Source: Cryptomeria japonica (Eukaryota > Streptophyta > Pinopsida > Cupressales > Cupressaceae). From it: DNA of 64,000 bases. The DNA is taken from the NCBI RefSeq assembly GCF_030272615.1, contig NC_081413.1, positions 333,352,302 to 333,416,301 on the forward strand, written 5' to 3'. The stretch's first letter is position 1. Each line of letters opens with the position of its first letter. Positions 1-12,767 of this stretch are shown one piece after another. Made by a program: the position numbers and the translations under genes. The notes under the pieces were generated by a model. That model was not told the origin of the DNA. It saw only the letters and a program-made list of their open reading frames with translations, and made no database searches.

Positions 1-83
1 ACAACCAACATACTCACTGGCAAAAAATTGTAGAAGAAAATCCCTCTCCTACTGAGCATAAACTGAGAAATAGGAGCCAAAAC

Positions 84-171
<88 letters not shown>

Positions 172-1826
172 CAATCAACCAAAGGAGGATCAAGCAAGCT
201 GGGTAGAGTCTGAATGCAATAAAAATAATTGGAAGTGTCCACACTCCCAAAATGCATTCACAGAAAGATTACATAGTTCACAACAATGATATAGAGACAA
301 ATTTGTATTTTCCCATTCCCAAACTTGCACAACAAACTGAAATCCATCAAGTCAAATCATTACACATTCAATCAATTCCCCAATAGAAATAAAAATTCAA
401 CTTACAGACATGGAGAAGACAATCATTTCTGGAAATAAAATGCAAGATTAGAGGCACCAACCTGCAAATCACAAAACTAAAATTGAAGAAGAAATTTGAG
501 ATTGTCAAGCCTTCCAAAATCCAAAACACAATCCAAACTCCAAATCTAATTCCAAAATCCTCTTGCAATGATCTACCAGATGATTAACCCGTGCACAAAC
601 CAGAAAGCCAAAATAAAATAGAAAAATTAAATTTTAGACTATAGTTTTCTCGACCAATAGAAAAATTCCAAAACTCATATATCCTACTTACCATTGCAAA
701 GTTCAAAAAATGCATAATATAAATATATATCTCTTACCTACTCAATCAAGCCGACCAATCAAAAATAAGGGTAGGTAAAAATAAATCAAACTCAATTACT
801 TTAGTATATATATGACAATTAATTGGGAAATACAAATATTTCCTCATAATTAGATGGTAGGTAAAAATAATATTATTTACCCATACTATTAAATAATTCC
901 CACATAATAATTTATAATTAGTTATCATTATTAATATTAAAACCAATAAATAAATAAATAAAATAAACTTAAATAAATAGAACTCAAATAAATAATTAAA
1001 TTAAAAACAATAAATAATTAAAAGTCATCTTCAACAAAAAAAATCAAACAAATTAAATAATTAAACAATAAATAAAGCTCAATTAAATACCAATAAATTA
1101 AATTAAATAGGTTAATTACTTAATTAGATCCTTAATTAAAATGAATAATCCAATCATGCAATAAAGCCAATAACCAAGCCACGACTAAGCAAAATAAGAA
1201 GCCAGAGAGATTTGACCTCATGACCTATGAAACAAGGTGGAGGAGACTCAACCGATACACCACATCTCTTAGTTGATCCTAAAGAAAGATCAACCAAGAA
1301 AAAGACATCAAGATGAACTAACAAGGTATACATCTTAGACCTAGAGTGTGTGAGGGAAACTATGTCATCTCCGACAACTTGCCATTGGGATAGAGACATG
1401 CTCAGACTTGTGGAGCCAGGTGGAGTCGATGTCTGGTACCTACAAGATTGCATCAAAAGCCAACATGACATATACAATACATATATTTTACAATAATAAG
1501 ACAAGTGATAGAGAATCGCGATGACATATCCTATTCGCAATGAGTCATATGGCACCATCTCTACTCACGAAGACAATCACCCAATATGATAACAAGACAT
1601 CACATAGAATCATCATCATAAAATAGCGTTAGTATCATCATCAGTCATAAAATTCTCCAATCATAAAGAGTCATAAAAGATAACACGAATCCACATAAAG
1701 TCCTAGTATCAATGATACCATCTAATATAGCAGAAGAGTCATAAATAAGCATCCAAGTAACCATCATATGTCTAAATAAGTCTATCAGGATGCAAATCAA
1801 AATGTAATTCTAGGAGGGGCACTACA
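1..1826 (-). mobile_element. 3' LTR of old element C (cut by window start)
   Basis: Long AT-rich sequence without credible ORFs. Its right edge ends in ...GCACTACA and is followed at once by a C-rich run. On the minus strand this reads as a polypurine tract followed by TGTAGTGCCCC, the normal order of internal region then 3' LTR. The left edge lies outside the window. Bases 1-84 recur at about 32453-32543 with only a few differences, which shows that this is repeat-family sequence. Superfamily cannot be assigned because no coding domain survives. Confidence rests on the PPT/LTR junction and on the matching PBS at 20457. Confidence 0.6.
88..168. repeat. (AG)n microsatellite
   Basis: About 40 uninterrupted AG units. 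It begins exactly where similarity to the second copy of the flanking repeat (around 32543) stops, so it expanded, or the copies diverged, at this point. A minus-strand Leu-Ser ORF across it is an artefact of the repeat. Confidence 0.97.
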
Positions 1827-1841
1827 TCCTCCCCCCCTTAG
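1827..1841 (-). promoter_or_regulatory. Polypurine tract of element C
   Basis: On the minus strand AAGGGGGGGAGGA directly precedes the TGTAGTG start of the LTR. This is the primer position for plus-strand DNA synthesis in LTR retroelements and fixes C's orientation as minus. Confidence 0.65.
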
Positions 1842-4800
1842 GCTTGACTTAATCCTGGAAGATGCCAAGGGTTAAGTCGAAAACACACACACATCAGCAT
1901 TGAACTTCTAAAACCAAACAACTTCTAACTCAAAATATGGTAATGATTACAAAAAGTTTCCTTTCTATACTTTAATTATCCAAGAAAATATGTTAGATAA
2001 GAGATAAAAACAAGTTGGAAAACTCTTACTAGTTACAACGAGCATGATAAATCATTGAAATATCTTTAAGATAACTTTATTTAATCACATTTTAAAAGAC
2101 TAAACTCTAATTTTTGTACCCGAGTTAACATCTATAAGAAAAAATTATAGTAAGTCACACAATTCAAGCATGGAAACACTTCCTTTAATGTCTAATTGAA
2201 CGCAATTAGGATGACAAGTATATATTTTACACATTACTTCACACATAGGAACAACCTTAAGAAGCCACATGTCATATTCCTATATGATGAAAGTTGAATA
2301 TAATCCCTTAAAGATTGGATAAAATCAAGAAAATATCCCTATTACCAGAAATCAATACTCTATAATTCTTAAGGAAAGCAAAATTTACAATACTCAAACT
2401 TCTCAATCCCTACCACACTTCTGCTATGCTACTCTTATGCAAGCATCTACACTTCTATCAACCAATCAGTTATTACAAAGCACTCTAATTCATCTAGTTT
2501 GCATGATATATGTATATAAACATCCAATGAAGAAATGAAAGCAACGGTTTCTTTTGCATTTATCATCTTCACATATTAGAAATACTTCAAATTCCACTGC
2601 ACTTCTATTAAACATCTAATTAACTCTAGAAGATTCCAATACATGTCATCCTACAAACATATTTCATTACTATACTAATATCATCATTATTCATTTGTTC
2701 ACTAGGGCTAGTGCACTTCTCCACGGTGTCCTCCCTTACACACACTATCAGAGGTTCAAAGTGAACATGATAGAGACTACAATCAATACAAAATGACCAC
2801 CATTGACAACAAGCTGGAAATCAAAAGGAAACTTCTCAAACCAATCATGAAATCACAAAAAGAAAGAAAATTTTCTGGCAGAATCCATTAAGAAAATAAA
2901 GTGTGACAAGTGCCACTACATGAACAAAATAAATGAAAGAAGAAATTAGTGGCCAGTCCAAAGGAAGAGATCCAAAATCAAATTAACCCCAATGATAGTT
3001 TACAAAATCATAAAATCACTCAAACAAAATGACAAACTCGTCCAAATCCACATCACAAGGTGACCAATATTAGTCACACCAAGAGGGAGCAACCGCTACA
3101 CAACATCCAAGGGTACAATGCCCTGAATGTGTTAGAGAGTGCATGCTATACATTTAAAATCATAATTTTTTTCATATACCCCAAATTTCTTTTATCATTT
3201 TTATTGCACTACAATTCTTTACAAAAATCTAGGTAGCTATCTTTCATGAAGGATAATAGATACAAGAAGGAAATAAGGTATAAGGTGTCTCATAGAATAC
3301 ACTCAATCATGAGTAATGTTTAAGATATACAATCTATAAAATGATCACCTTTACCAAGTTATAATAGAAACAATATTAGAACTTCATTTATTCACTTGAT
3401 GATATTCTTTAACACACATACACCATTTCCAGATCAATGCTCAATAAATAGTAAAAGATAATTAGAATGCTTTGCATGATTTTATTTATACATTTGGTCA
3501 TTCATGTATTTACTCAAATAAATCTCATCTCTTGAAGCAAAATTTAATATCATATTTTCACGTCAACCACTTATGATCATTTTCCTAAATACCACCAGTC
3601 AATCAATTTGCCAGATTAAGCATAAAACTTGATATCATATCCTTACTTGCCACCACTTAATATGCATTTAATATTAAATAAAAATTCAACCACAAACATA
3701 TATTACTTATTCAATCTTGTCTCTTACCATCACTTAATTATAATCATTTCCAAACTAAGCATTCCTAGCAAACAAGAAGAATAGCCATCTAGAATTAAAT
3801 ACAACTTTACTCAATGCACTCCCAATTCATCTTGCTAATTTCATGAAAAAATGCTTTTTTAAAATCTAAATAGGTCAATAAGATAGAATCTAGTCTCAAT
3901 CTATCCATTTGATCAAATAGAACTTTTCAACAAACCACACAGCCCCTACTCAAGACTGAGGCTTGTATCTTTCCAAACCAAGTAAAGACATAATGGTATG
4001 ATCTCAAATTTTCTATATATACAATGCACCAAGTTTTTACTTCGTTCTACACACATATTATAACATTGTCTTTTAAATTGTGATTTTATAATAACTTCCT
4101 ACATTATTTATGCAAGAGAGTTTCTATCTAAACAATTATTTCCTTAAAATAAATCATGGATACAATGCACAAATGTCAATCTTCAAACAATTATATTTTA
4201 TCCAACTTCTTTAATAAATGAAATACCTGACTTTATCAATGAATATCCAATGCTTCTACTCATTATCAATATACTCATAAGCACTATGATTCTTTTACCC
4301 AAATAAGAGGAGAGGAAGAATGAACACTTCCAATCAACCAATGTATGTACACAACATTATGCATGAACAACTTGAAATTCCTAAGCATGTCTCATTTATC
4401 ATTCTATGCAACTATTAACATCTTTTCTAAGATATGCAAATTCAACTTCCCTTAAGGTCTCCTAATATTACAAATGCAACTAAAAATCTCAAGTCCTTAT
4501 TGAAAGATATGATTTATTCAAACAATATTTTCTTAAATGCAGAATCACACATGTATATCCATTCTACACTAATTAACTTCCTTACCTCTTCCATAGGAGA
4601 ATAAGCAAAAGAGAAAAGCATCTTTAAACTCCTATTTTCTTATATAGGTGCACCCCAGACAAGTTCTTCAATTTCATAGCATGTTATACACTAAATCATT
4701 CTTATATGTATAATACAAATGCTCCCTCTTTATATTCATAAGAAAATCATGTAACAAGATAATCTTTAAACAAAACATTAGATAAAGGAATACACACAAT

Positions 4801-5147
4801 TTCTCGTCACTTTATAGCATGATCAATTATATAGGAAAAACAACCTTTAATATATGGGTAAGCACTAGAAATTACAAGCAAGAAAGACCGCATAGAGTCG
4901 TCTAGAGGTTACACTCATCTAAGAGGCATGCATAAGAAATGAATACACATATTGCACACAACTTATGATTCCTAGGAGTTATTAGGTAGAAACACAAAGC
5001 ATAAACATATAAGATCTTCTAAATTCCCATGACGTTCTCCATTTGAAATTTCAAAGAACAACTCAATGTAAGAGAATTGTTTAGAACACCATGCAAGGCC
5101 AAGAGCAAAAACCCTAACCAGAGATCCTAGTGTTTGCAACACAGGCT
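1827..5147 (-). mobile_element. Non-coding internal region of element C
   Basis: 3.3 kb between C's PPT and the point where element A was inserted. No reading frame above 60 codons and no gag, RT or integrase motif was seen on either strand. With A removed, the segment joins C's PBS at 20457, so the whole interior of C appears non-coding. That fits a large non-autonomous derivative (LARD type), or a coding element too old to recognise. The base composition matches C's LTR. Confidence 0.5.
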
Positions 5148-6581
5148 TGATAATTTTAGAGGATCCGGTTAATACTAAGAGGGGGGGTGAATAAGTATTA
5201 ACAATAATTTCAATATTTGAACTTGAACTTATAGAAATTCTTCAAACCAAACATAAACCAGTAATAAACTCTTTACCATTACCGGTAATCACTGATAGCC
5301 AACTATTAAACCGGTTTATCACAACATCTCATTAAGTGTTCATCAATATGCATAAACTAAAAGTAAAACATAACAACACATAAAAACATGCAACATATGA
5401 ACACCATGTTTTCACCTGGAAACCCAAATAGAGAAAACCACGGTGGGAATTGGTACCCACAAAAATTGTGAACTCTTTCAGAATGCACCCTATTGGGAGC
5501 CTAGCCTGGTCAGAAGCTTACAATGATTCCCTATTAGGAGTCACTTGGTTAAGGGATTTAGATGATGAGCCCTGTTAGGATCAACCTTGCAAGAGGATTT
5601 AACACTATGATATATAGCTACCCGGTTAAGGGATTTACAATGTAAGGCCTATTAGGACCTACTCGGTTAAGGGATTTTGACTACTACAATTGTTAGAGAA
5701 CAACAGTGAATGATATAGGTACAACACTTAACTGCTTGATTAGATCCAATTAAGCTCTAAATCTGCTACACTTTGGTAGATCTCATACTTTGGTTTGGCT
5801 TCACACTATTCTCAAAACCACCGACACACCAAACATCAACTATACCGACATAAATAACCTTTACAACTTAGTCAATTACAAAACCCTAAGACTTACAACA
5901 TAGATCATCAAATATCTTTTATATCCCATTACAAATCATCATTGATCATCATGTTGATCATTACAATCAATTACAAATTAATTACAACCATTGAATGATC
6001 ATCGCATCTCGATCTGATACAAAGTGAAACCCTTAGAACACTTTGCTATCACTTTGCATATTCCTAAGAAATTCACTCTCTCAATGTGCCAAAACATCTT
6101 TCAAACACTTCATGCAGTTTGTGCCACATCATCGCTAACATTTGAACTAGATGTAGATCACTGCCAAACCAAAAATCATTACCAATTAAGATAATTCTTT
6201 ACCGGTCCTTAAACCCTTCTTAAACTCTAGAAAAAATACAATAGAAATCATAAACATGATTTTCGATAATCAAAGCATGATGTGGTTCCGGTTAGACACA
6301 TATTACAATGATACAGGCTCATAGTCCAAACAACAACACTTCAATCATCACCAATCGCCAGATCAAATCAAAACATTCCTCGTTTACCGGTTAAGGTCCT
6401 AATTCTTGGTTCACTATCTATAATACTGGTAAGGCATTTTCGGTAGACCAAAAAGACTTAGATGACAAAATAAAAAAATAGTAAAAATCAGTTACCATCA
6501 ATGACAACACAAATAACTGATAAAAGTCATCTGATCATGCAATCTCAATCTCTTCATCACAATGTCATCACAAATAGTGCT
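5148..6581 (-). mobile_element. Left LTR of copia A, first part
   Basis: Starts TGATAATTTTAGAGGATCC and matches the right LTR from 18952 along its length. It is interrupted at 6581 by element B and resumes for 43 bases at 14381-14423, ending in CCAACA. Near its start are the G-rich tract GAGGGGGGGTGAATAAG (about 5178) and the core TGGAAACCCAAATAGAGAAA (5417). These are followed by repeated GGTTAAGGGATTT and TATTAGGA modules, shared by all copia LTRs in this window except H. Confidence 0.85.
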
Positions 6582-8286
6582 TGTTAGTCCCAACCAGTGC
6601 TGAGAGGGGAGGGGTGAATCAACACTTAATCAAATTTTTACAATTTAACTTTTATCTTAAATCTCCATTCATCTAAGATCCAACGATATACTTAATCACT
6701 GAAGTAAAATTTGCAAGCATGAAAAGTTGACAGTGACACCAAGGAGTTATCTCGTGGAAACCCAATAGGGAGAAAACAATGGTGTGAGTAGGAAATCAAA
6801 AATATTGTACTCTTCTGGAGTACATCCGGTTAAGAGCCATCCCTATTAGGAGATTACAAAGACACTAATAGGTGCCACCCAGTTAAGGAATTTTGAACAA
6901 GGCCGGTTAGTGCCTTTACCCTGTTAAAGGTAGCCTGGTTAGAGGACTTAGAACACCAGTTAAGATGTCACTTGATTAAGGGATTTACAATAGGGACCTA
7001 TTAAAGTCCACCTGGTTAAGGGATTTATGTTGCAGTTGTTAGAAAGGAACAAATGGATGATCTATTGAATTAGCTACTAATAGCTTGATCAGATCTCAAT
7101 ATGCATCACACTCAATACACACTAGTTGTGTCTTCTCTGCACAACACCAATTCTCTTCTTACACCTTTGCCTCTTCACTTATCTGGTCACCTATCCCTCG
7201 TCCCCGTACTCTACTGATCCTCAAACCTTCGGCTTTGCACTTTGTCGGTCCCCTGACCTTCGACTCTACACTCTATCAGTCCCCTGACCTTCGACTCTGC
7301 ACTCTACCAGTTCACTATCTCTCGACTCTACACTTAGTCGATCTACCTCCAACACACTCTACTATCCTAATACCTTTTAGCACTTCCTCTCTATCTCTCT
7401 CTCTTTTCACTTTGGATTGCCTTCAACAAATTCTCCTTGTTGCAAGTTTCACGATCAAAACTTTCTAAATGAACTTCAAGAACACTTTTATACAATTTCT
7501 GCCGACACCTTCAGGCATTCCCTCAATCAAACCAATCATGGATTTTAGAAGATTTCAAATTCAAAATCTCCCACTCTTTCTCTACATGCCTTACAACAAT
7601 TTTGCCAAGTGTTCACCCAATTTTGTCACCGCATCTCCCAAAGATAGAAACTTTTGAGTCGTGTTCAGCCAAATAAGCGCGAATCAAAAAATCCGCATGT
7701 AATCATGCTTGACTGCATGATAACTAAAAGTTGACCTAACCAACCTATGATTTAGCATAGACACAAGCTCACCAACTCATCCTTTTCCATTGCAATTGAA
7801 TAACTGATCATCGCTCCAAGATTTATGGTGATAACCTATCTTCCTTTTGTCATACCGGTGTACTGGTATGTCACTGCACTTCTATATTACCAGTTCCTCC
7901 TTTGATTGTTGGTTTGTTGTGCTAGCACCAAGTCTCTTCCCCTGTTTACCAAAGAGTTGTCGGTTTGTTAGAACAAACAAGTTTTCTTTACTGAGTCACC
8001 TTTTGTGACTTCACCATCACCAAAGTGATTGATCTTCCTGAATGATATATCGATTGACTTAATTTATCTTTCCTTGAGCTGAATGAACCTTTGATCATTC
8101 AATACCAATGTTGTTCCCATGTATTTGTAAGTGATCAATTTTTCTTACTGAAAAGCAACACCACTCTACCTATACCACTTCACCGGTTTGTGTTTTCACT
8201 GGTAAGTGTTGGACATCAATGACAAACCTTAGCACATATACTGGTTCTCTAGATTGACCAGTTTTGTCAGTGCCAATAATCCAACA
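6582..8286 (-). mobile_element. Left (3') LTR of copia B
   Basis: Begins TGTTAGTCCC and ends TCCAACA. It contains GAGAGGGGAGGGGTGAATCA near 6601, the TGGAAACCC core at 6755 and a run of GGTTAAGGGATTT-like modules from 6820 to 7025. Between 7190 and 7340 a phrase of the type CCCCTGACCTTCGACTCTACACTCT is repeated, a short degenerate tandem repeat also present in the other LTR. ORFs on the plus strand at 7085-7657 recur in the other LTR only because the LTRs are copies. Confidence 0.88.
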
Positions 8287-8500
8287 ATCTCCCCCTTTGG
8301 CATTGATGGCAAACACTTCAAACTTTGGCTAATTAGATGCATGTTTCTTCATCTCAGTACTAGTACAGTCATTCTGCCCTAAGTGATGAATATCTCCCCC
8401 TATCACTGATATCTGCCAATTCTCAAGCACTCTAAACACATCTCCCCCTTTGATAACAATGCCAAAGAGTCCTTTCTGAACACTTACAAGACTGCTCCCC
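8287..8500 (-). promoter_or_regulatory. Polypurine tract array of copia B
   Basis: The proximal tract (plus strand ATCTCCCCCTTTGGCATTG) abuts the LTR. Further copies of TCTCCCCC lie near 8393, 8443 and 8492, two of them followed by similar TTTGATAACAATGCCAAAG or TATCACTGATATC sequence. Repeated PPT-like tracts upstream of the 3' LTR are, to my knowledge, a hallmark of Sirevirus-type copia elements. The same arrangement is seen in A, E and H. Confidence 0.7.
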
Positions 8501-8589
8501 CTAATCGGACTAGTCCACACTCATCAATCAAGTTGATTTTTTTTTTCTAAACTTGAAATCATACTAGATTGATGTAGAACCTTGTTTTC

Positions 8590-10258
8590 TTACTTTACTA
8601 AATGGAGGGGCATAACCCCAAACTTACCTTTGAGATAGTCAAAGGTCTCCTTCTGTAGTGGCCTAGTGAAGATATCAGCCACCTGCTCTTTTGTTGTTAT
8701 GTACTCCAACATCACTTCCTTTTCTTGAACTTGTTCCCTTAGATAGTGATATTAGATGGCTATATGATTCGTTTTGGAGTGCATCATCAGGTTCTTGGAT
8801 ATGTCAATGGCACTGGTGTTGTCATAATGAATCACTACCGGTCCAACCACTTTTTATTGTATTCCTTCTAGTAGTTTCTTGATCCAAACTATTTGTGTGC
8901 AGTTGATTGCAACAACTACATACTTAGCTTTAGCTGTGGATTGAGAAATGTAGTTTCGTTTCTTATTTTTCCAAGATACAATCCTGTCTCTGAGCAAAAT
9001 GCACCTCCACTGGTTCTCTTTTGGTCATCAATGTTGCCAACCCAATCTGAATCAGTGAAGACACTTAAACTGAAGTCTCCCTTATGTGGATACTAGAGAC
9101 CATACTCCTTAGTCCCCTTTAGGTATCTAAATATTCTTTTGATTGCCATCATGTGAGTCTCTTTTGGGTTTGTAGAAAATTTGGCAACCAAGCCAATAGC
9201 TTGTGCTATGTCTGGTCTGCTATGGACTGCATACTATAACTTACCGATCATGGACCGGTAAAGTGTCTCATTTACTTCTTCAGCCTCATCATGTTTAGAT
9301 AGCTTGCAACCTGTAACCATTGGAGTTCCAATAGGTTTGCAATCTTCCATTCCAAAAGTTTTCAGAATTTCTCTTATGAACTTAGTCTGACTGATGAAAA
9401 TGCCATTCTTTAATTGAGAGACTTGCAGACCAATAAAGAAATTTATCTCGCCAATCATGGACATCTCAAATTATTGCTACATTTGTCCTGCAAAGCTTCT
9501 TCTCATCTCATCATCTCCCCAAAAGATGATATCATCTACAAAGATCTCTGCAATTAGGTGTTTTCCTTCAGCTCCACTTTTTAGATATAGGTTACTGTTA
9601 TCACTGGTTCTTTTAAACCCTATGCTTAGCAGATATGAGTGTAACCTCTCATACCAAGCTCTCAGTGCTTATTTCAAACCATATAGAGCCTTCTGCAACC
9701 TACATACCATATTTCTCCCATATTTAGATGCAAACCCTTCTAGTTTCTTTATGTATACTTCTTCCTCTAATACCCCATTTAAGAATGTCGATTTGACATC
9801 CATTTGGTATAATTTAAGCCTTTTATAAGCAACATAGGCCAATAAAATTTTGACCCCTTCCAGCCTGGCTACCAGTGCGAAGGTTTCTCCTTAGTCCAAA
9901 CCTTCTTCTTGAGCATAGCCCTTGCAGACCAATCTTGCCTTGTTTCTTATCACCTTACCAATTTCATCCATCTTATTTCTGAACACCCACTTGGTGCCTA
10001 TTACATTTTTATTTTCCAGTCTGGGTACTAGAGTCCATTTATCATTTTTTTTATTTGCTCCAGCTCTTCTTCCATGGCTTTCACCCAGTCATCATCTTTT
10101 AGAGCCTCCTTTTTTATTTTGGGCTCAAAAATTGAGAGCATACACCCTTTCTCTCTTGCTCTTCTTCTGGTTAGAACTCCTGCATCCTTGTCACCAATGA
10201 TATTTTCTATAGAGTGATTATTTCTGACATATTTAGCCAATATCGGTTCACTCCTCAA
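8590..10258 (-). pseudogene. pol: Copia B reverse transcriptase and RNase H (decayed)
   Basis: RVT_2-type reverse transcriptase followed by a copia RNase H; would copy element RNA into DNA. The start of the domain (about 10028-10258) has the usual DDDWVKAMEEEL context. The catalytic FVDDIIFWGDDE motif is readable near 9510-9545 and keeps both aspartates. The later segment 9234-9464 (IGEINFFIGLQVSQL...) is the classical sequence after the active site. The C-terminal ADIFTRPL signature is at about 8650 and the frame ends at 8590. Reading frames change between 9464 and 10028 and many stops interrupt it. Identity is secure; activity is excluded. Confidence 0.85.
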
Positions 10259-10297
10259 AGCTTCTTCTACCGGTTGTGTTGGTTCTACTTCATAGGA

Positions 10298-11780
10298 TTA
10301 TTCATTAGCCACTTCAACATGATCTTCTTTAGTAGGTTCCACCAGTTCATTGTACTCAAACCCTTTATAGTCCTTTGGTTCACTCTTACTATCCTGTTCA
10401 TTTTTCTCAGAGTACTCATCTACTCTGACATTTGCACTTTCTACAATCTTACCAGTTCTTTTGTTTAAATACTGGTATGCCTTTCTCTTTGTTGAGTAAC
10501 CTAAGAAGGCTCCTTCATCACTCTTGGGGTCAAATTTTCTAGTGAACTTGTGCATTTTGATATAGCACCTGCTTCCAAATACTTTGAAATAACAAACATT
10601 GGGTGAGTATCCACTCCATAATTCATAGGGGGTTTTATTTGTCCCCTTCTTTACCTGTATTCGATTCAAAGTGTATACAATAGTGCTTATTTCTTCTCTC
10701 CAGAAGATATGTGGGATGTCCTTATGTATCATTAGAGTCCTTGTACAATCGATAAGAGTTCTATTTCTTCTTTCAACAATTCTATTTTGTTGATGTGTTG
10801 GGTGCAGACATTTGTCTCATGATTCCCTATTCCTCATAGTAGCTCATGAACTCTTGAGAGGTGAACTCTCCTCCTCTATCTGATCTCAGGCACTTCAAAT
10901 TCTTACCGGTTCCTCTTTCTACTCGAGCCTTAAACACCTTAAACATGTGAAAGGCTTCAAATTTTTCCTTCAAGAATACAGTCCACATCATTCTTGAAAA
11001 GTCATCCACAAATAACATAAAATACCAGTCTCCATAGAAACTCTTGGTTCTCATGGGACCACACAGGTCTGTGTGAACTAAGTCCAACACACTTTCAAAT
11101 GAGAAATTTTTACTGTTGAAACTGGACCCAGTCAGCTTTTCTAGTTGACACTCCTTGTACATAGCATTTTTAGGTTTTACTATGTCAGGCATACCTCTGA
11201 CATATTTTGCCTTACTGACTTTATCTATGCTATCAAAATTAACATGACACAATATTTTGTGCCACAACCAGCTATCTTCTACCTTAGCCACTAGACAATT
11301 ACCTATGGTGGTGTCTAGATGAAACAAATTTCCTCTTGATTGTTTACCTATTGTAATCAGACTTCTAGATTTGTCATTTATTTTACATATCCCTTCGTTG
11401 AACTCTAACCATTATCCCTTATTGTTAAGTTGTGCAACACTTAACAAACTATACTTTAATCCTTCTACCCAATAGACATCATCACAATTTGTCTTATCAT
11501 TCAAGGCTATAGACCCCTTAACTCTTATTGCACATGAGGCATCATTTCCGAACCTTGTTATTCCTCCATTACAATCCTCCATGCTAAGGAATTTGTTTCT
11601 ATCATCAGTCATATGGTGAGTGCAACCACTGTCAATCACCCATTCTCCACACCAGTTTATGCTTGAAACCAATGTTATATATCCTTCCTCTATGTTGTCC
11701 TCTTTGACTACCACAAAATCAATCCCATCTTCATTAGATCTCTTTGATTCTTCATCAGTGACTCCTTCTTTTGCAAGATA
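10298..11780 (-). pseudogene. pol: Copia B protease and integrase (decayed)
   Basis: The aspartic protease active-site region VIDSGCTHHMTDDRNKF is at about 11587-11637. A GAG-pre-integrase zinc region (WLWHKILCHVNFDSIDKV, about 11220-11270) and integrase core with HTDLCGPMRTKS and RSDRGGEFTSQEF follow, giving the first two catalytic aspartates. The stretch at 10733-10826, where the catalytic glutamate should lie, is out of frame. The C-terminal part at 10298-10732 contains the usual TPYELWSG and GAFLGYSTKRKAY motifs and a negatively charged linker. A frame change near 10800 and stop codons inactivate it. Confidence 0.85.
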
Positions 11781-12701
11781 ACATTCCTTATTGCTCTCGT
11801 CCCTGTAACTTCTAAAATTATCTTTCCTGTCTCTATCATTGTTAGGGCATCTTGAAGAAATATGACCTATCTTATTATAGGAGAAGCACTTTAGGGGTAG
11901 TTTACCTTTGTATTTACCTTTACCTCTTGGAAATCTTCTTTCTAGTAGAGCTTCAATTTCATATTGCTCCTGTTCTTTAGAGAGAAGACTATCACTCTCA
12001 TGGGAATGACCGATTCTGGTAGTAGAGCTACTACCAGTTGCTTTCCTTCTCCTTGTTGGAGCATGCATCATGGATGCTTTGAAAGAAGCATCAATCTTTG
12101 GTACGTTGTTGCCATAATTGCTCAATTCAAAAGTAGTCAACTTACCAATCAGTGAGTCAAGAGTTACATTGACTATTCCCAAGGATCTGAGTTCTTGGAT
12201 AGCAGAGATCCTTATTGCATATTGTGGTAGCAGAGTTCTTGGGATTTTGCTAACTACATCCTCCTCCTCAAGCTTTCCTCCTACACTTTTAATAGATTTT
12301 ACTACATCCTTTATCCTCTTACTATACTACTCTATGTTTTCACTTTCCTACATTCTCATCTCATCATATTTTCCTCTCAAGCTATCTACTTTGGCCTTTT
12401 GAACATGGAGATCTCCCCATAGAATGTGTTCAGCTTATTCCATATCTAAAAAAGCTGATTTTAAATCTTGTATCTCAGCAAATTCATTATTTGAAAGAGT
12501 GCTAACAATCAGATCCATAGCAACAGTATTATCTTGCCTTTCCTTGATCTGGTTTGGAGTAAGAGTCCCTGAAGGTTTATTGTACTCTGTGATCACATGA
12601 TTCCAATAGTGTTCACCTAAAGATCTTAGATAGAGTTTCATTCTTCCACACCATAAGGTGTAGTTCTCCTTAGAGAACTTAGGACCCTCCTTATGCATCA
12701 T
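11780..12701 (-). pseudogene. gag: Copia B gag (decayed)
   Basis: Starts at an ATG at 12701 with MMHKEGPKFSKENYTLW, the typical copia Gag N terminus. A degenerate central portion (12182-12435) contains stops. The zinc knuckle at about 11845-11900 reads CFSYNKIGHISSRC, so the second cysteine of the CX2C is replaced by tyrosine. That would impair nucleic-acid binding. It lies in the same frame as the protease, as expected for a copia gag-pol polyprotein. Confidence 0.82.
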
Positions 12702-12753
12702 CTTTGATCTTTCCCTAAGTTGGTTAAGATTCTTTTGATTCTAGGGACCCGAT

Positions 12754-12766
12754 GCTCTAATACCAA
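12754..12766 (-). promoter_or_regulatory. Primer binding site of copia B
   Basis: On the minus strand TTGGTATTAGAGC lies one base inside the 5' LTR. It matches the canonical initiator-Met tRNA site TGGTATCAGAGC with one C-to-T difference. Confidence 0.88.
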
Positions 12767-12767
12767 T

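Noticed and set aside
14-250. Minus-strand ORF of repeated Leu-Ser
   Set aside because: Produced by the (AG)n microsatellite; no start context or domain.
1154-1558. 134-codon minus-strand ORF in C's LTR
   Set aside because: No domain, no homologous ORF seen in the related copies, and cysteine-rich random-looking composition.
7085-7657. Plus-strand ORFs in both LTRs of copia B (also 13271-13859)
   Set aside because: Conserved by LTR duplication; antisense to the element, low complexity, no domain.
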